From Streptomyces ruber (lineage in GTDB: Bacteria > Actinomycetota > Actinomycetes > Streptomycetales > Streptomycetaceae): 64,000 nucleotides of DNA. The number at the start of each line of letters is the position of its first letter. The stretch's first letter is position 1. Under the pieces are notes generated by a model. That model was not told the origin of the DNA, made no database searches, and worked only from the letters and a program-made list of their open reading frames with translations. The DNA lies in assembly GCF_014648075.1 (NCBI RefSeq), contig NZ_BMQK01000005.1, positions 124,001-188,000 on the forward strand, in the 5' to 3' direction. A program made the position numbers and the translations under genes. This document shows positions 32,247-42,651 of this stretch, in pieces.

Positions 32247-33863
32247 TCACTTCTTGTCGAGCAGGTCCTGCACCTTGCCCCGCACCTCGTCCGTGGCCAG
32301 GCCGCGGATCGTCAGGGTGGTGCGGCGGCGCAGCACGTCGTCGGCCGTCTCGGCCCACTCGTGGTCCCGGGCGTAGACGACCTGCGCCCAGATCTCCGGG
32401 GCGTCCGGGTGGACGCGCTCGCCCAGCTCGGGGTTCTCGTTGGCGAGCCGGGCGATGTCGAAGGCCAGCGAACCGTAGTGGGTGGCCAGGTGCCGGGCGG
32501 TGTCCGCCGCCATGCGCGGGCCGGGCGCGGGCCGGTCGACCAGCAGCCGGTGGGCGACCGCGCGCGGGTTGGCGACACCCGGCAGCGGCAGCTTCTTCGG
32601 CAGCGCGGAGACGGACTCGAAGTCCCCGCCCAGCGGGTGCCCCGGCAGCGCCTCCAGCTTCTTCATCACCGTGCGGCCGATGTGCCGGAAGGTGGTCCAC
32701 TTGCCGCCCGCGACGGACAGCATGCCGCCCCGGCCCTCCGTGACGACCGTCTCGCGCTTGGCCTTGGAGGTGTCGCCCGGGCCGCCGGGCAGCACCCTGA
32801 GGCCCGCGAAGGAGTACGTGATCAGGTCACGCGAGAGCTGCTGGTCGCGGATGGAGAAGGCCGCCTCGTCGAGGATCTGGGCTATGTCCTTCTCGTTGAC
32901 CGCGACCTCGCCCGGGTCGCCCTCGTACTCCTCGTCGGTGGTGCCGAGCAGCAGCATGTCCTCCCAGGGGAGGGCGAAGGTGATGCGGTACTTGTCGATG
33001 GGCGTGGCCAGCGCGGCCTTCCACGGCGAGGTGCGCCTGAGCACCAGGTGCGCGCCCTTGGACAGGCGGATGGACGGCGCCGCGCCCGGGTCCTCCAGCT
33101 TGCGCAGGTGGTCGACCCAGGGGCCGGTGGCGTTGAGCACCAGCCGGGCGTCCACGCCGAACTCGTCGCCGGAGAGCCGGTCCTTGACCTCCGCGCCGGT
33201 GACCCGGCCCCGGGTGAAGCGCAGCCCGGTGACCTCGGCGTGGTTGAGGACGACGGCGCCCGCGTCGACGGCCGCGCGGACCGTCATCAGCGCCATCCGG
33301 GCGTCGTTCATCTGGTCGTCGCCGTACACGGCCACGGCCTTCAGGTTGTCCGTGCGCAGCTCCGGCACGTCCCGCGCGGCCTTCGCCGGGCTCAGCAGGT
33401 GGCCCACGCCGTCACCGAACGCCGACAGCGCGGAGTAGGCGAAGACGCCCGCCCCGAGCTTCGCCGCGCCGTGCGGCCCGCCCTTGTACACGGGCAGGTA
33501 GAAGGTGAGCGGGTTCGCCAGGTGGGGGGCCACCTGGCGGGAGACCGCGCGGCGCTCGAAGTGGTTCTCCGCCACCAGCTTCACCGCGCCGGTCTGCAGG
33601 TAGCGCAGACCGCCGTGGAGGAGCTTGGAGGAGGCGGAGGAGGTGGCGCCGGCGAAGTCGCCGGCGTCGACCAGGGCCACCCGCAGACCGGACTGCGCGG
33701 CGTGCCAGGCGGTGGAGATGCCCAGGATGCCGCCGCCGATCACGAGGAGGTCGTACGACGCCTTGGAGAGCTGCTCCCGGGTCTCGGCGCGGCTCGGGCC
33801 GGTACCGGCGGCCGGACGCGTTCCCAGGGCAGGCACGGACTGCAGGGTGGACTGACTGGTCAT
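32247..33863 (-). CDS. glpD: Glycerol-3-phosphate dehydrogenase (FAD, aerobic)
   Basis: 538 residues from ATG 33863, 18 bp after glpK. It oxidises sn-glycerol 3-phosphate to dihydroxyacetone phosphate and passes electrons to quinone at the membrane. The N-terminal FAD-binding motif is DLLVIGGGILGISTAW, followed by VALVDAGDFAGATSS and the substrate-site wording SSASSKLLHGGLRYL. The C-terminal DAO_C domain covers about 400-530 (FRHIGRTVMKKLEALPG; VVYARDHEWAETADDVLRRR). The length is normal for the enzyme. It is the third gene of the glpFKD operon and so under GylR. The S. coelicolor equivalent is gylB. Confidence 0.96.
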   Translation of the reverse strand: MTSQSTLQSVPALGTRPAAGTGPSRAETREQLSKASYDLLVIGGGILGISTAWHAAQSGLRVALVDAGDFAGATSSASSKLLHGGLRYLQTGAVKLVAENHFERRAVSRQVAPHLANPLTFYLPVYKGGPHGAAKLGAGVFAYSALSAFGDGVGHLLSPAKAARDVPELRTDNLKAVAVYGDDQMNDARMALMTVRAAVDAGAVVLNHAEVTGLRFTRGRVTGAEVKDRLSGDEFGVDARLVLNATGPWVDHLRKLEDPGAAPSIRLSKGAHLVLRRTSPWKAALATPIDKYRITFALPWEDMLLLGTTDEEYEGDPGEVAVNEKDIAQILDEAAFSIRDQQLSRDLITYSFAGLRVLPGGPGDTSKAKRETVVTEGRGGMLSVAGGKWTTFRHIGRTVMKKLEALPGHPLGGDFESVSALPKKLPLPGVANPRAVAHRLLVDRPAPGPRMAADTARHLATHYGSLAFDIARLANENPELGERVHPDAPEIWAQVVYARDHEWAETADDVLRRRTTLTIRGLATDEVRGKVQDLLDKK

Positions 33864-33881
33864 TTCGGGTCTTGCTCCTCG

Positions 33882-35423
<1,542 letters not shown>

Positions 35424-35502
35424 GGGTGTGCTCCCTGCTTCTCGGTGGCTCGTGGCGCTCATGGAGTCGTATCCGGGGTGGTGACGGCGGCTGTCCGGCG
35501 CG

Positions 35503-36294
35503 TCACGCGAAGGCGAGGTTGTAGATGCCGCCGGCGATCGCGCCGCCGATCAGCGGTCCCGCGACCGGGATCCAGGCGTAGGCCCAGTCCGAGCCGCCCT
35601 TGTTCGGCAGCGGCAGCAGGCTGTGCACGATGCGCGGACCGAGGTCGCGGACCGGGTTGATGGCGTAGCCGGTCGGACCGCCGAGCGAGAGGCCGATGCC
35701 CACGACGAGCAGCGCGGTGATCAGGGCGCCCAGCACCCCGAGGCCGTCGCCGCCCGCGTTCAGGCCCTGGGTCAGGATGACCAGGACGAGCACCACGGTG
35801 GCGATGATCTCCGTCGCGAGGTTCTGCGCGGCGTTGCGGATCTCGGGGCCGGTGGAGAAGATGCCGAGCACGGGGCCCGCCTTCGGCGCGGTCCTCTGGT
35901 CGACCATGCCTTCCTCGACCGGCTGTGCGGCGATGACCTCGGGGTCCGTCAGGTGGGCGCGGAACTGCCCGTAGTACGTGATCCAGACCAGTACGGCGCC
36001 GATCATCGCGCCGAGGAGCTGCGAGGCCAGGTAGAGCGGGACATTGCTCCACTTGGTGCCGCCCTGGATCGCGAGACCGATGGTGACCGCCGGGTTCAGA
36101 TGGGCACCGGAGACCCCGCTCGACAGGTACGCGCCGGACAGGACCGCGAAGCCCCAGCCGAACGCGATGGCCAGCCAGCCGGCGTTGTACGCCTTCGAGC
36201 GCTTGAAAGTGACGGCGGCGCACACGCCGCCGCCCAGCAGGATGAGCACGGCGGTACCGATGGTCTCGCCGATGAAGATGTCGGAGCTGGACAC
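35503..36294 (-). CDS. glpF: Glycerol facilitator (MIP/aquaglyceroporin)
   Basis: 263 residues from GTG 36294 with AAGGAG upstream. Six membrane segments and two half-helices are visible. The NPA boxes read HLNPAVTIG and [12 protein letters not shown] (NPV in the second, with the Asp after Arg that marks glyceroporins). Between them lies a longer than usual loop ([20 protein letters not shown]). The protein lets glycerol cross the cytoplasmic membrane. It is the first gene of the glycerol operon; a candidate promoter and GylR box lie about 140-200 bp upstream. Confidence 0.95.
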   Translation of the reverse strand: MSSSDIFIGETIGTAVLILLGGGVCAAVTFKRSKAYNAGWLAIAFGWGFAVLSGAYLSSGVSGAHLNPAVTIGLAIQGGTKWSNVPLYLASQLLGAMIGAVLVWITYYGQFRAHLTDPEVIAAQPVEEGMVDQRTAPKAGPVLGIFSTGPEIRNAAQNLATEIIATVVLVLVILTQGLNAGGDGLGVLGALITALLVVGIGLSLGGPTGYAINPVRDLGPRIVHSLLPLPNKGGSDWAYAWIPVAGPLIGGAIAGGIYNLAFA

Positions 36295-36660
36295 CCGCGA
36301 CTCCTTTGTCCTTCGTCCAGGGGGAGGCGAACCCCGGGTGAACCGCGGGTCCCTCCGGTGGTTCGTCGCGCTCTCAGGGATGAGAGCGAATCCGGCCCTT
36401 GGCGTTGTCCCACTGTAACGCGTATTACCGGTAAGTGTTCGACAATGCCGACCGATGGACGCGAGTCTCGTCCTGTCTCCACATATCCGTCAAGAGTTCC
36501 GTTGTTGAAAACACGATCGTTATTGATCGCTTCGGCCTCATACCCACCTGGGCGTGTTACGCACGTGCGTGCAGAGGGGCGGACGGGCGCGGGCGGGAGG
36601 GCAGAGGGGAGGCCGGGACGCCCGGTGCGGCGGCCCGGCCCCCGTGGGCGCGGTACGGGG
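36295..36660. other. 366-bp regulatory region between glpF and gylR stop
   Basis: Holds the glpFKD promoter: on the minus strand TTGACG (36493-36488), 18 bp, GAGACT (36469-36464), with a GylR-box-like sequence immediately downstream, and a long leader of about 160 nt to GTG 36294. The glpF-distal 80 bp also contain an imperfect palindrome CGATCGTTATTGATCG at 36517-36532. No gene is supported. Confidence 0.6.
36437..36453. promoter_or_regulatory. GylR-box candidate upstream of glpF
   Basis: GTTCGACAATGCCGACC matches the perfect palindrome before gylR at 15 of 17 positions and lies just after the predicted glpF transcription start. Confidence 0.7.
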
Positions 36661-37425
36661 TCAGAACCGGGCCGCGCCCAGGTCCCGGGAGATCGCGCGG
36701 GCGCAGTCCCGTACCGACGCGATCAGCTCGGGGCGCAGCTCCTCGTCCCGGCGGATCCGTTCCACGGCGCCGGTGATGCCGACCGCCCCGACCGGCATGC
36801 GGCGCCGGTCGTGGATGGGCGCCGCGATGGACGCCACACCCTCCCAGGTCTCCTCCACGTCCGCCGCGTAGCCGCGCGCGCGGGTGAGCGCCAGGACGTT
36901 CTCCAGCTCCTGCAGCCCGCTGATCGTGCGCTCCGTGAACGTCTTGCGGTCGCTGTCCACCACCTCGCTGTGCGCGACCGGGTCGTACGCCGACAGCACC
37001 TTGCCCAGGGCCGTGGAGTGCAGCGGCTGCATGACCCCGATCTCCAGGACCTGCCGGCTGTCGTCGGGCCGGAAGACGTGGTGCACGATCAGTACGCCCT
37101 GCTGGTGCAGCACCCCGAGGTAGACGCTCTCGCCGCTGGCGCGGGCCAGGTCGTCCGCCCACACCAGGGCGCGCGCCCTGAGCTCGTGGACGTCCAGGTA
37201 CGTGGTGCCGAGGCGCAGCAGCTCCGCGCCCAGCTGGTAGCGGCCGGAGGCGTCGTCCTGCTCCACGAAGCCCTCCTGCTGGAGGGTGCGCAGGATGCCG
37301 TGGGCCGTGCCCTTGGCGAGGCCCAGCGACGAGGCGATGTCGGAGAGACCGAGCCGTCGCTCGCCGCCCGCGAGCAGCCGCAGCATCGCGGCCGCCCGTT
37401 CGAGCGACTGGATGTTCCGTGCCAT
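36661..37425 (-). CDS. gylR: IclR-family repressor of the glycerol operon
   Basis: 254 residues from ATG 37425 (GGAGG upstream), the known length of S. coelicolor GylR. Residues 1-70 hold the IclR winged helix-turn-helix (LERAAAMLRLLAGGERRLGL, IASSLGLAKGTAHGILRTLQ). Residues 80-250 are the effector-binding domain (VYLGVLHQQGVLIVHHVF, LHSTALGKVLSAY, GVASIAAPIHD). In S. coelicolor GylR represses gylCABX and itself, with glycerol or glycerol 3-phosphate as inducer. The gene lies directly upstream of glpF in the same direction and is divergent from metH. A perfect operator covers its own predicted start. Confidence 0.96.
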   Translation of the reverse strand: MARNIQSLERAAAMLRLLAGGERRLGLSDIASSLGLAKGTAHGILRTLQQEGFVEQDDASGRYQLGAELLRLGTTYLDVHELRARALVWADDLARASGESVYLGVLHQQGVLIVHHVFRPDDSRQVLEIGVMQPLHSTALGKVLSAYDPVAHSEVVDSDRKTFTERTISGLQELENVLALTRARGYAADVEETWEGVASIAAPIHDRRRMPVGAVGITGAVERIRRDEELRPELIASVRDCARAISRDLGAARF

Positions 37426-37477
37426 GGCCGTCTGCCTCCGTCCCCTTCGGCCGCCGGTGTGCGACTCGACTGACACC

Positions 37478-37494
37478 GTTCGGCAATGCCGAAC
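37478..37494. promoter_or_regulatory. GylR operator candidate upstream of gylR
   Basis: GTTCGGCAATGCCGAAC is a perfect 17-bp palindrome with a single central base. It begins right after the -10 hexamer TAGTGT of gylR, covering the transcription start, so bound GylR would repress its own gene. Confidence 0.82.
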
Positions 37495-37711
37495 ACTACC
37501 CGTGACTGTCAGGGCGCGGCCAATGTCCGACGCCGCATTCTCGCCGCGGTGAAGGCGGGGAGGTTCGGGATTTCCCTGGAACGGACCTGGCCCCGCCCCC
37601 GCGCGACGAGGGCGGTCGTCGGAGTAAACCGCATGTCGCGGGCGCGCCGAGGCACGTCCGTCCCGTGGACGCCCCTGACGGGATCGCGCCGCTCCGGGCT
37701 ACCCTGGCCGC

Positions 37712-37754
37712 GTGCGCCTTCCGAGGGAAGCCGCAAAGCCGACAGCCGTCGCAC
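37712..37754 (+). promoter_or_regulatory. Short structured leader of metH
   Basis: The predicted leader closes on itself through GTGCG (37712-37716) and CGCAC (37750-37754), enclosing the stem CTTCC-GAG-GGAAG. The structure ends 16 bp before ATG, partly next to the ribosome site. It does not match the cobalamin, SAM or SAH riboswitch patterns I know. Confidence 0.35.
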
Positions 37755-37770
37755 TCCAGGGAGCACCTTC

Positions 37771-40700
37771 ATGGCCTCGTCGCCGAACCCGTCCCCCGCA
37801 GCCCCCGCCTCCGCCGCCGGGGACACCGCCCCCGACAGCCGGACCCGGTCCGACGCCCTCCGCCACGCCCTCGCCACGCGCGTCGTGGTCGCCGACGGAG
37901 CCATGGGCACCATGCTCCAGGCCCAGGAGCCGACCCTGGAGGACTTCCAGAACCTCGAAGGCTGCAACGAGGTCCTCAACCTCACGCGCCCCGACATCGT
38001 CCGTTCCGTGCACGAGGCGTACTTCGCCGTGGGCGTCGACTGCGTGGAGACGAACACCTTCGGCGCGAACCACGCGGCCCTCGGCGAGTACGACATCGCC
38101 CACCGCGTGCACGAGCTGTCCGAGGCGGGCGCGCGGGTGGCCCGTGAGGTGGCCGACGAGTTCACCGCCGGTGACGGCCGGCAGCGCTGGGTGCTCGGCT
38201 CGATCGGCCCCGGCACCAAGCTGCCGACCCTGGGCCACGTGCCGTACGCCACGATCCGTGACGGCTTCCAGGCCAACGCCGAGGGGCTGCTCGCCGGCGG
38301 CGCCGACGCCCTGATCGTCGAGACCACGCAGGACCTGCTCCAGACGAAGTCGTCCGTCCTGGGCGCCCGGCGCGCCATGGAGGCCACCGGCGTCGAGGTG
38401 CCGCTGCTGGTGTCGATGGCGTTCGAGACGACCGGCACCATGCTGCTCGGCTCCGAGATCGGTGCCGCGCTGACAGCCCTGGAGCCGCTCGGCATCGACA
38501 TGATCGGCCTGAACTGCTCCACCGGCCCCGCCGAGATGAGCGAGCACCTGCGCTACCTCACCCGGCACTCCCGCATCCCGCTGCTGTGCATGCCGAACGC
38601 GGGCCTGCCCGTGCTCACCAAGGACGGCGCGCACTTCCCGCTCGGCCCCGAGGGTCTGGCCGACGCGCAGGAGAACTTCGTCCAGGACTACGGACTGAGC
38701 CTCGTCGGCGGCTGCTGCGGCACCACCCCCGAGCACCTGCGCCAGGTCGTCGAGCGGGTCCGTGACCTCACCCCGGTCGAGCGCACCCCCCGCCCCGAGC
38801 CGGGCGCCGCCTCCCTCTACCAGACCGTCCCCTTCCGCCAGGACACCTCGTACCTGGCCATCGGCGAGCGCACCAACGCCAACGGCTCCAAGAAGTTCCG
38901 CGAGGCCATGCTGGACGGCCGCTGGGACGACTGCGTGGAGATGGCCCGCGACCAGATCCGCGAGGGCGCCCACATGCTCGACCTCTGCGTCGACTACGTG
39001 GGCCGCGACGGCGTCGCCGACATGGAGGAGCTGGCGGGACGTTTCGCCACCGCCTCGACCCTGCCGATCGTGCTGGACTCCACCGAGGTCGACGTCATCC
39101 GCGCCGGGCTGGAGAAGCTCGGCGGCCGCGCGGTGATCAACTCGGTCAACTACGAGGACGGCGACGGCCCCGAGTCCCGCTTCGCCAGGGTCACGAAGCT
39201 GGCGAAGGAGCACGGCGCCGCGCTGATCGCGCTGACCATCGACGAGGAGGGCCAGGCCCGTACGCCCGAGAAGAAGGTCGAGATCGCCGAACGGCTGATC
39301 GCCGACCTCACCGGCAACTGGGGCATCCACGAGTCGGACATCCTCGTCGACACGCTGACCTTCACCATCTGCACCGGCCAGGAGGAGTCCCGCAAGGACG
39401 GCATCGCCACCATCGAGGCGATCCGCGAGCTCAAGCGCCGCCACCCGGACGTGCAGACCACCCTCGGCCTGTCGAACATCTCCTTCGGCCTCAACCCGGC
39501 CGCGCGCATCCTGCTCAACTCCGTCTTCCTCGACGAGTGCGTCAAGGCCGGCCTGGACTCGGCGATCGTGCACGCGTCGAAGATCCTCCCCATCGCCCGC
39601 TTCGACGAGGAACAGGTCACCACCGCCCTGGACCTCATCTACGACCGCCGCAGCGAGGGCTACGACCCGCTGCAGAAGCTCATGGCGCTGTTCGAGGGCG
39701 CCACCGCCAAGTCGCTGCGGGCGTCCAAGGCCGAGGAACTGGCCGCGCTGCCGCTGGACGAGCGCCTGAAGCGGCGCATCGTCGACGGCGAGCGCAACGG
39801 CCTGGAGGCCGACCTGGACGAGGCCCTGACGGAGCGCCCCGCGCTCGACATCGTCAACGAGACGCTCCTGGACGGCATGAAGGTGGTCGGCGAGCTGTTC
39901 GGCTCCGGCCAGATGCAGCTGCCGTTCGTGCTCCAGTCCGCCGAGGTCATGAAGACCGCGGTGGCCCACCTGGAACCGCACATGGAGAAGTCCGACGCCG
40001 AGGGCAAGGGCACCATCGTGCTGGCCACGGTCCGCGGCGACGTGCACGACATCGGCAAGAACCTCGTCGACATCATCCTGTCCAACAACGGCTACAACGT
40101 GGTCAACCTCGGCATCAAGCAGCCCGTCTCCGCGATCGTCGAGGCGGCCGAGGAGCACCGGGCCGACGTCATCGGCATGTCCGGCCTGCTGGTCAAGTCC
40201 ACGGTGATCATGAAGGAGAACCTGGAGGAGCTCAACCAGCGCGCCCTGGCCGCCCGCTTCCCGGTCATCCTCGGCGGCGCCGCCCTCACCCGTGCGTACG
40301 TCGAGCAGGACCTGCACGAGATCTACGAGGGCGAGGTCCGCTACGCCCGCGACGCGTTCGAGGGCCTGCGCCTGATGGACGCCCTCATCGCGGTCAAGCG
40401 CGGCGTGCCCGGGGCGAGCCTGCCGGAGCTTCGGCAGCGCCGGGTGCGGGCCACCGCGCAGACGGCCGTCGAGGAGCGCCCCGAGGAAGGGCACGTGCGC
40501 TCGGACGTCGCCACCGACAACCCCGTGCCCACGCCGCCGTTCTGGGGCACCCGCGTGATCAAGGGCATCCAGCTCAAGGAGTACGCCTCCTGGCTGGACG
40601 AGGGCGCGCTGTTCAAGGGCCAGTGGGGACTCAAGCAGGCCCGCACCGGCGACGGTCCGTCGTACGAGGAACTGGTGGAGACCGAGGGCCGCCCGCGCCT

Positions 40701-41319
40701 GCGCGGCCTGCTGGACCGGCTGCAGACCGAGAACCTCCTCGAAGCCGCCGTCGTCTACGGCTACTTCCCCTGCGTGTCCAAGGACGACGACCTGATCCTG
40801 CTGGACGAGTCGGGCAACGAGCGCACCCGCTTCACCTTCCCGCGCCAGCGCCGCGGCCGCCGGCTGTGCCTGGCCGACTTCTTCCGCCCCGAGGAGTCCG
40901 GCGAGACCGACGTGGTCGGGCTGCAGGTCGTCACCGTCGGCTCCCGCATCGGCGAGGAGACCGCCAGGCTCTTCGAGGCCAACGCCTACCGCGACTACCT
41001 GGAACTGCACGGCCTGTCCGTGCAGTTGGCCGAGGCGCTCGCCGAGTACTGGCACGCGCGCGTGCGCTCCGAACTCGGCTTCGCGGGCGAGGACCCGGCC
41101 GCGATCGAGGACATGTTCGACCTGAAGTACCGCGGCGCCCGGTTCTCCCTCGGCTACGGCGCCTGCCCGGACCTGGAGGACCGCACGAAGATCGCCGACC
41201 TGCTGCGGCCCGAGCGGATCGGCGTGACGCTCTCCGAGGAGTTCCAGCTCCACCCCGAGCAGTCCACCGACGCCATCGTCATCCACCACCCCGAGGCGAA
41301 GTACTTCAACGCGCGCTGA
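37771..41319 (+). CDS. metH: Cobalamin-dependent methionine synthase
   Basis: 1182 residues from ATG 37771 (CCAGGGAG upstream); a frame open to 37486 is leader sequence. It transfers the methyl group of methyl-tetrahydrofolate to homocysteine through cobalamin. Domain order: homocysteine/Zn domain about 25-345 with Cys249, Cys315 and Cys316 (LNCSTG and GGCCGTT); pterin domain about 365-630 (AIGERTNANGSKKF; LGLSNISFGLNPAAR); cobalamin cap and Rossmann domains about 650-890 with DVHDIGKN, His759 being the lower axial ligand; and the AdoMet reactivation domain about 930-1180 (YGYFPCV; FSLGYGACPDLEDR). All modules are complete. It has its own promoter and is divergent from gylR. No cobalamin riboswitch is visible. 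Confidence 0.98.
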   Translation: MASSPNPSPAAPASAAGDTAPDSRTRSDALRHALATRVVVADGAMGTMLQAQEPTLEDFQNLEGCNEVLNLTRPDIVRSVHEAYFAVGVDCVETNTFGANHAALGEYDIAHRVHELSEAGARVAREVADEFTAGDGRQRWVLGSIGPGTKLPTLGHVPYATIRDGFQANAEGLLAGGADALIVETTQDLLQTKSSVLGARRAMEATGVEVPLLVSMAFETTGTMLLGSEIGAALTALEPLGIDMIGLNCSTGPAEMSEHLRYLTRHSRIPLLCMPNAGLPVLTKDGAHFPLGPEGLADAQENFVQDYGLSLVGGCCGTTPEHLRQVVERVRDLTPVERTPRPEPGAASLYQTVPFRQDTSYLAIGERTNANGSKKFREAMLDGRWDDCVEMARDQIREGAHMLDLCVDYVGRDGVADMEELAGRFATASTLPIVLDSTEVDVIRAGLEKLGGRAVINSVNYEDGDGPESRFARVTKLAKEHGAALIALTIDEEGQARTPEKKVEIAERLIADLTGNWGIHESDILVDTLTFTICTGQEESRKDGIATIEAIRELKRRHPDVQTTLGLSNISFGLNPAARILLNSVFLDECVKAGLDSAIVHASKILPIARFDEEQVTTALDLIYDRRSEGYDPLQKLMALFEGATAKSLRASKAEELAALPLDERLKRRIVDGERNGLEADLDEALTERPALDIVNETLLDGMKVVGELFGSGQMQLPFVLQSAEVMKTAVAHLEPHMEKSDAEGKGTIVLATVRGDVHDIGKNLVDIILSNNGYNVVNLGIKQPVSAIVEAAEEHRADVIGMSGLLVKSTVIMKENLEELNQRALAARFPVILGGAALTRAYVEQDLHEIYEGEVRYARDAFEGLRLMDALIAVKRGVPGASLPELRQRRVRATAQTAVEERPEEGHVRSDVATDNPVPTPPFWGTRVIKGIQLKEYASWLDEGALFKGQWGLKQARTGDGPSYEELVETEGRPRLRGLLDRLQTENLLEAAVVYGYFPCVSKDDDLILLDESGNERTRFTFPRQRRGRRLCLADFFRPEESGETDVVGLQVVTVGSRIGEETARLFEANAYRDYLELHGLSVQLAEALAEYWHARVRSELGFAGEDPAAIEDMFDLKYRGARFSLGYGACPDLEDRTKIADLLRPERIGVTLSEEFQLHPEQSTDAIVIHHPEAKYFNAR

Positions 41320-41403
41320 GCGCTCCGCGGGACGCGGGCCGGGCGAGGCCGTGTCCCGCCTCTTGCGCCGCGGCCGTACCGAGCGCCGCGGCGGGCGGAG
41401 TCG

Positions 41404-41454
41404 TACACTGGTCGGCCCATCGCAGGCCGGTTCCCCGCACGGGAACCGGCCTGC
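41404..41454 (+). promoter_or_regulatory. Promoter and leader hairpin before the HAD gene
   Basis: TACACT at 41404-41409 looks like a -10 box with +1 near 41416. A 14-bp perfect stem (GCAGGCCGGTTCCC, 41422-41435, with 41441-41454) and 5-nt loop follow, then AAGGAGG at 41464-41470. The hairpin would be in the 5' leader of the HAD mRNA; it may alternatively end the metH transcript. Confidence 0.6.
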
Positions 41455-41479
41455 TCGTCCCCCAAGGAGGTGTGCCGGG

Positions 41480-42196
41480 ATGACGACGACGGTCCCCGCG
41501 CCAGGTACAGGTGCGACCGACGGCTCCGCGCTGCAGGCCGTGCTCCTCGACATGGACGGCACCCTGGTGGACACCGAGGGTTTCTGGTGGGACGTCGAGG
41601 TGGAGGTCTTCGCGCGCCTCGGCCACACGCTCGACGACTCCTGGCGTCATGTCGTGGTCGGCGGCCCCATGACCCGCAGCGCCGGGTTCCTGATCGAGGC
41701 CACGGGCGCGGACATCACCCTCGACGAGCTCTCCGTGCTGCTCAACGAGGGGTTCGAGGACCGGATCGGGCGCACCCTGCCGCTGATGCCGGGCGCCGCC
41801 CGGCTCCTCGCCGAGCTCTCCGCGTACGACATCCCCACCGCGCTGGTCTCCGCCTCCCACCGGCGCATCATCGACCGGGTCCTCGCCTCGCTGGGACCCC
41901 AGCACTTCCACCTGACCGTCGCGGGCGACGAGGTGCAGCGGACCAAGCCGCACCCCGACCCGTACCTGCTGGCCGCGTCCGGGCTGGGCGCCGATCCGGC
42001 CCGCTGCGTGGTGGTCGAGGACACCGCGACCGGTATCGCGGCCGCGGAGGCGGCGGGCTGCCAGGTGGTCGCGGTCCCCTCGGTGGCACCCATCGTCCCC
42101 GCCGCCCGGCGCACGGTCGTCCGTTCCCTGGAAGAAGTCGATCTGCCCTTTCTCCGCGCCCTCATGGCGGCGGAAGGAGACCCGACTGTGGTCTGA
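41480..42196 (+). CDS. HAD superfamily hydrolase (beta-phosphoglucomutase/phosphatase type)
   Basis: 238 residues from ATG 41480 with a perfect AAGGAGG. Class I HAD phosphatase fold: motif 1 LLDMDGTLVDTEG (nucleophile Asp24, acid/base Asp26), cap domain about 38-105, motif 2 in PTALVSAS, motif 3 Lys in RTKPHPDPYLLAA, motif 4 VVVEDTATGIAAAEAAG. Likely substrates are sugar phosphates or other small phosphoesters; specificity cannot be read from sequence. There is no signal peptide. It follows metH by 160 bp with its own promoter. Paired hairpins downstream end the transcript. Confidence 0.9.
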   Translation: MTTTVPAPGTGATDGSALQAVLLDMDGTLVDTEGFWWDVEVEVFARLGHTLDDSWRHVVVGGPMTRSAGFLIEATGADITLDELSVLLNEGFEDRIGRTLPLMPGAARLLAELSAYDIPTALVSASHRRIIDRVLASLGPQHFHLTVAGDEVQRTKPHPDPYLLAASGLGADPARCVVVEDTATGIAAAEAAGCQVVAVPSVAPIVPAARRTVVRSLEEVDLPFLRALMAAEGDPTVV

Positions 42197-42215
42197 TGGG
42201 CTGATCACGGAAATG

Positions 42216-42235
42216 CGCCAGGTGATCACCTGGCG
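42216..42235. promoter_or_regulatory. 20-bp perfect palindrome after the HAD gene
   Basis: CGCCAGGTGATCACCTGGCG starts 20 bp after the HAD stop. As an uninterrupted palindrome it suits a protein-binding site as well as a cruciform or terminator stem. Confidence 0.6.
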
Positions 42236-42278
42236 TACGGACGGGAATGCGCCGTAAAGCCGGAACGGCCCCGGCGCG

Positions 42279-42311
42279 CGGAATTCGGCGGCTCCGGCCG
42301 GCCGAATTCCG
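42279..42311. terminator. Hairpin with 11-bp arms after the HAD gene
   Basis: CGGAATTCGGC (42279-42289) pairs perfectly with GCCGAATTCCG (42301-42311) around an 11-nt loop. No U-run follows. Confidence 0.55.
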
Positions 42312-42651
42312 ATAGCCGCCGATCCACTCCGCCGTTGTGACGTTCGCCACTCGACGAGGGGTCGACATCGCTGTCGGGGCGTGCCCGCATGTCCCGTTCC
42401 GGGGTGATCGGTGCACCCATGTGTCCCGATTGGCGCATCGTGCGCCCATCGCGCGGCTGAGTGTCTGTTCAGTGCGTCCACACCCGGTTCCGCTGCGTGA
42501 TGGAAGGTGAGTACGGATCAACTCCGGTGCCCGCAAGCGGTGCTCACGGTTCGGTCTAATGTCGTCGCGACAACACTGTTTACCCCCGTGACCCGCCCGC
42601 ACACCCCAGCCGCCGGGTCCACGCCATCGACAGCTCTGGAGAAACACGAGC

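Larger units (their letters stand above)
37426..37770. other. 345-bp divergent region between gylR and metH
   Basis: Left part: gylR promoter (minus-strand TAGTGT at 37498-37493) with the operator. Right part: metH promoter with CTGACG at 37675, TACCCT at 37700-37705 and a leader of about 60 nt. The middle (37505-37670) holds nothing recognisable. Confidence 0.5.
42197..42651. other. 455-bp region between the HAD and solute-binding genes
   Basis: Contains two inverted repeats at the left end (42216-42235 and 42279-42311, listed separately) and, on the right, a promoter candidate with TAATGT at 42557-42562 partly inside TGTCG-TCG-CGACA (42560-42572), which may be an operator for the downstream lipoprotein gene. 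The middle 240 bp show nothing recognisable and no supported small gene. Confidence 0.5.

Noticed and set aside
37640..37770. Cobalamin, SAM or SAH riboswitch ahead of metH
   Set aside because: The leader is only about 60 nt and lacks the B12 box, the SAM-I/IV cores and the SAH consensus.
37699..41628. A 1309-codon minus-strand frame opposite metH
   Set aside because: metH is intact and complete on the + strand; the antisense frame is a GC-bias shadow with low-complexity translation.
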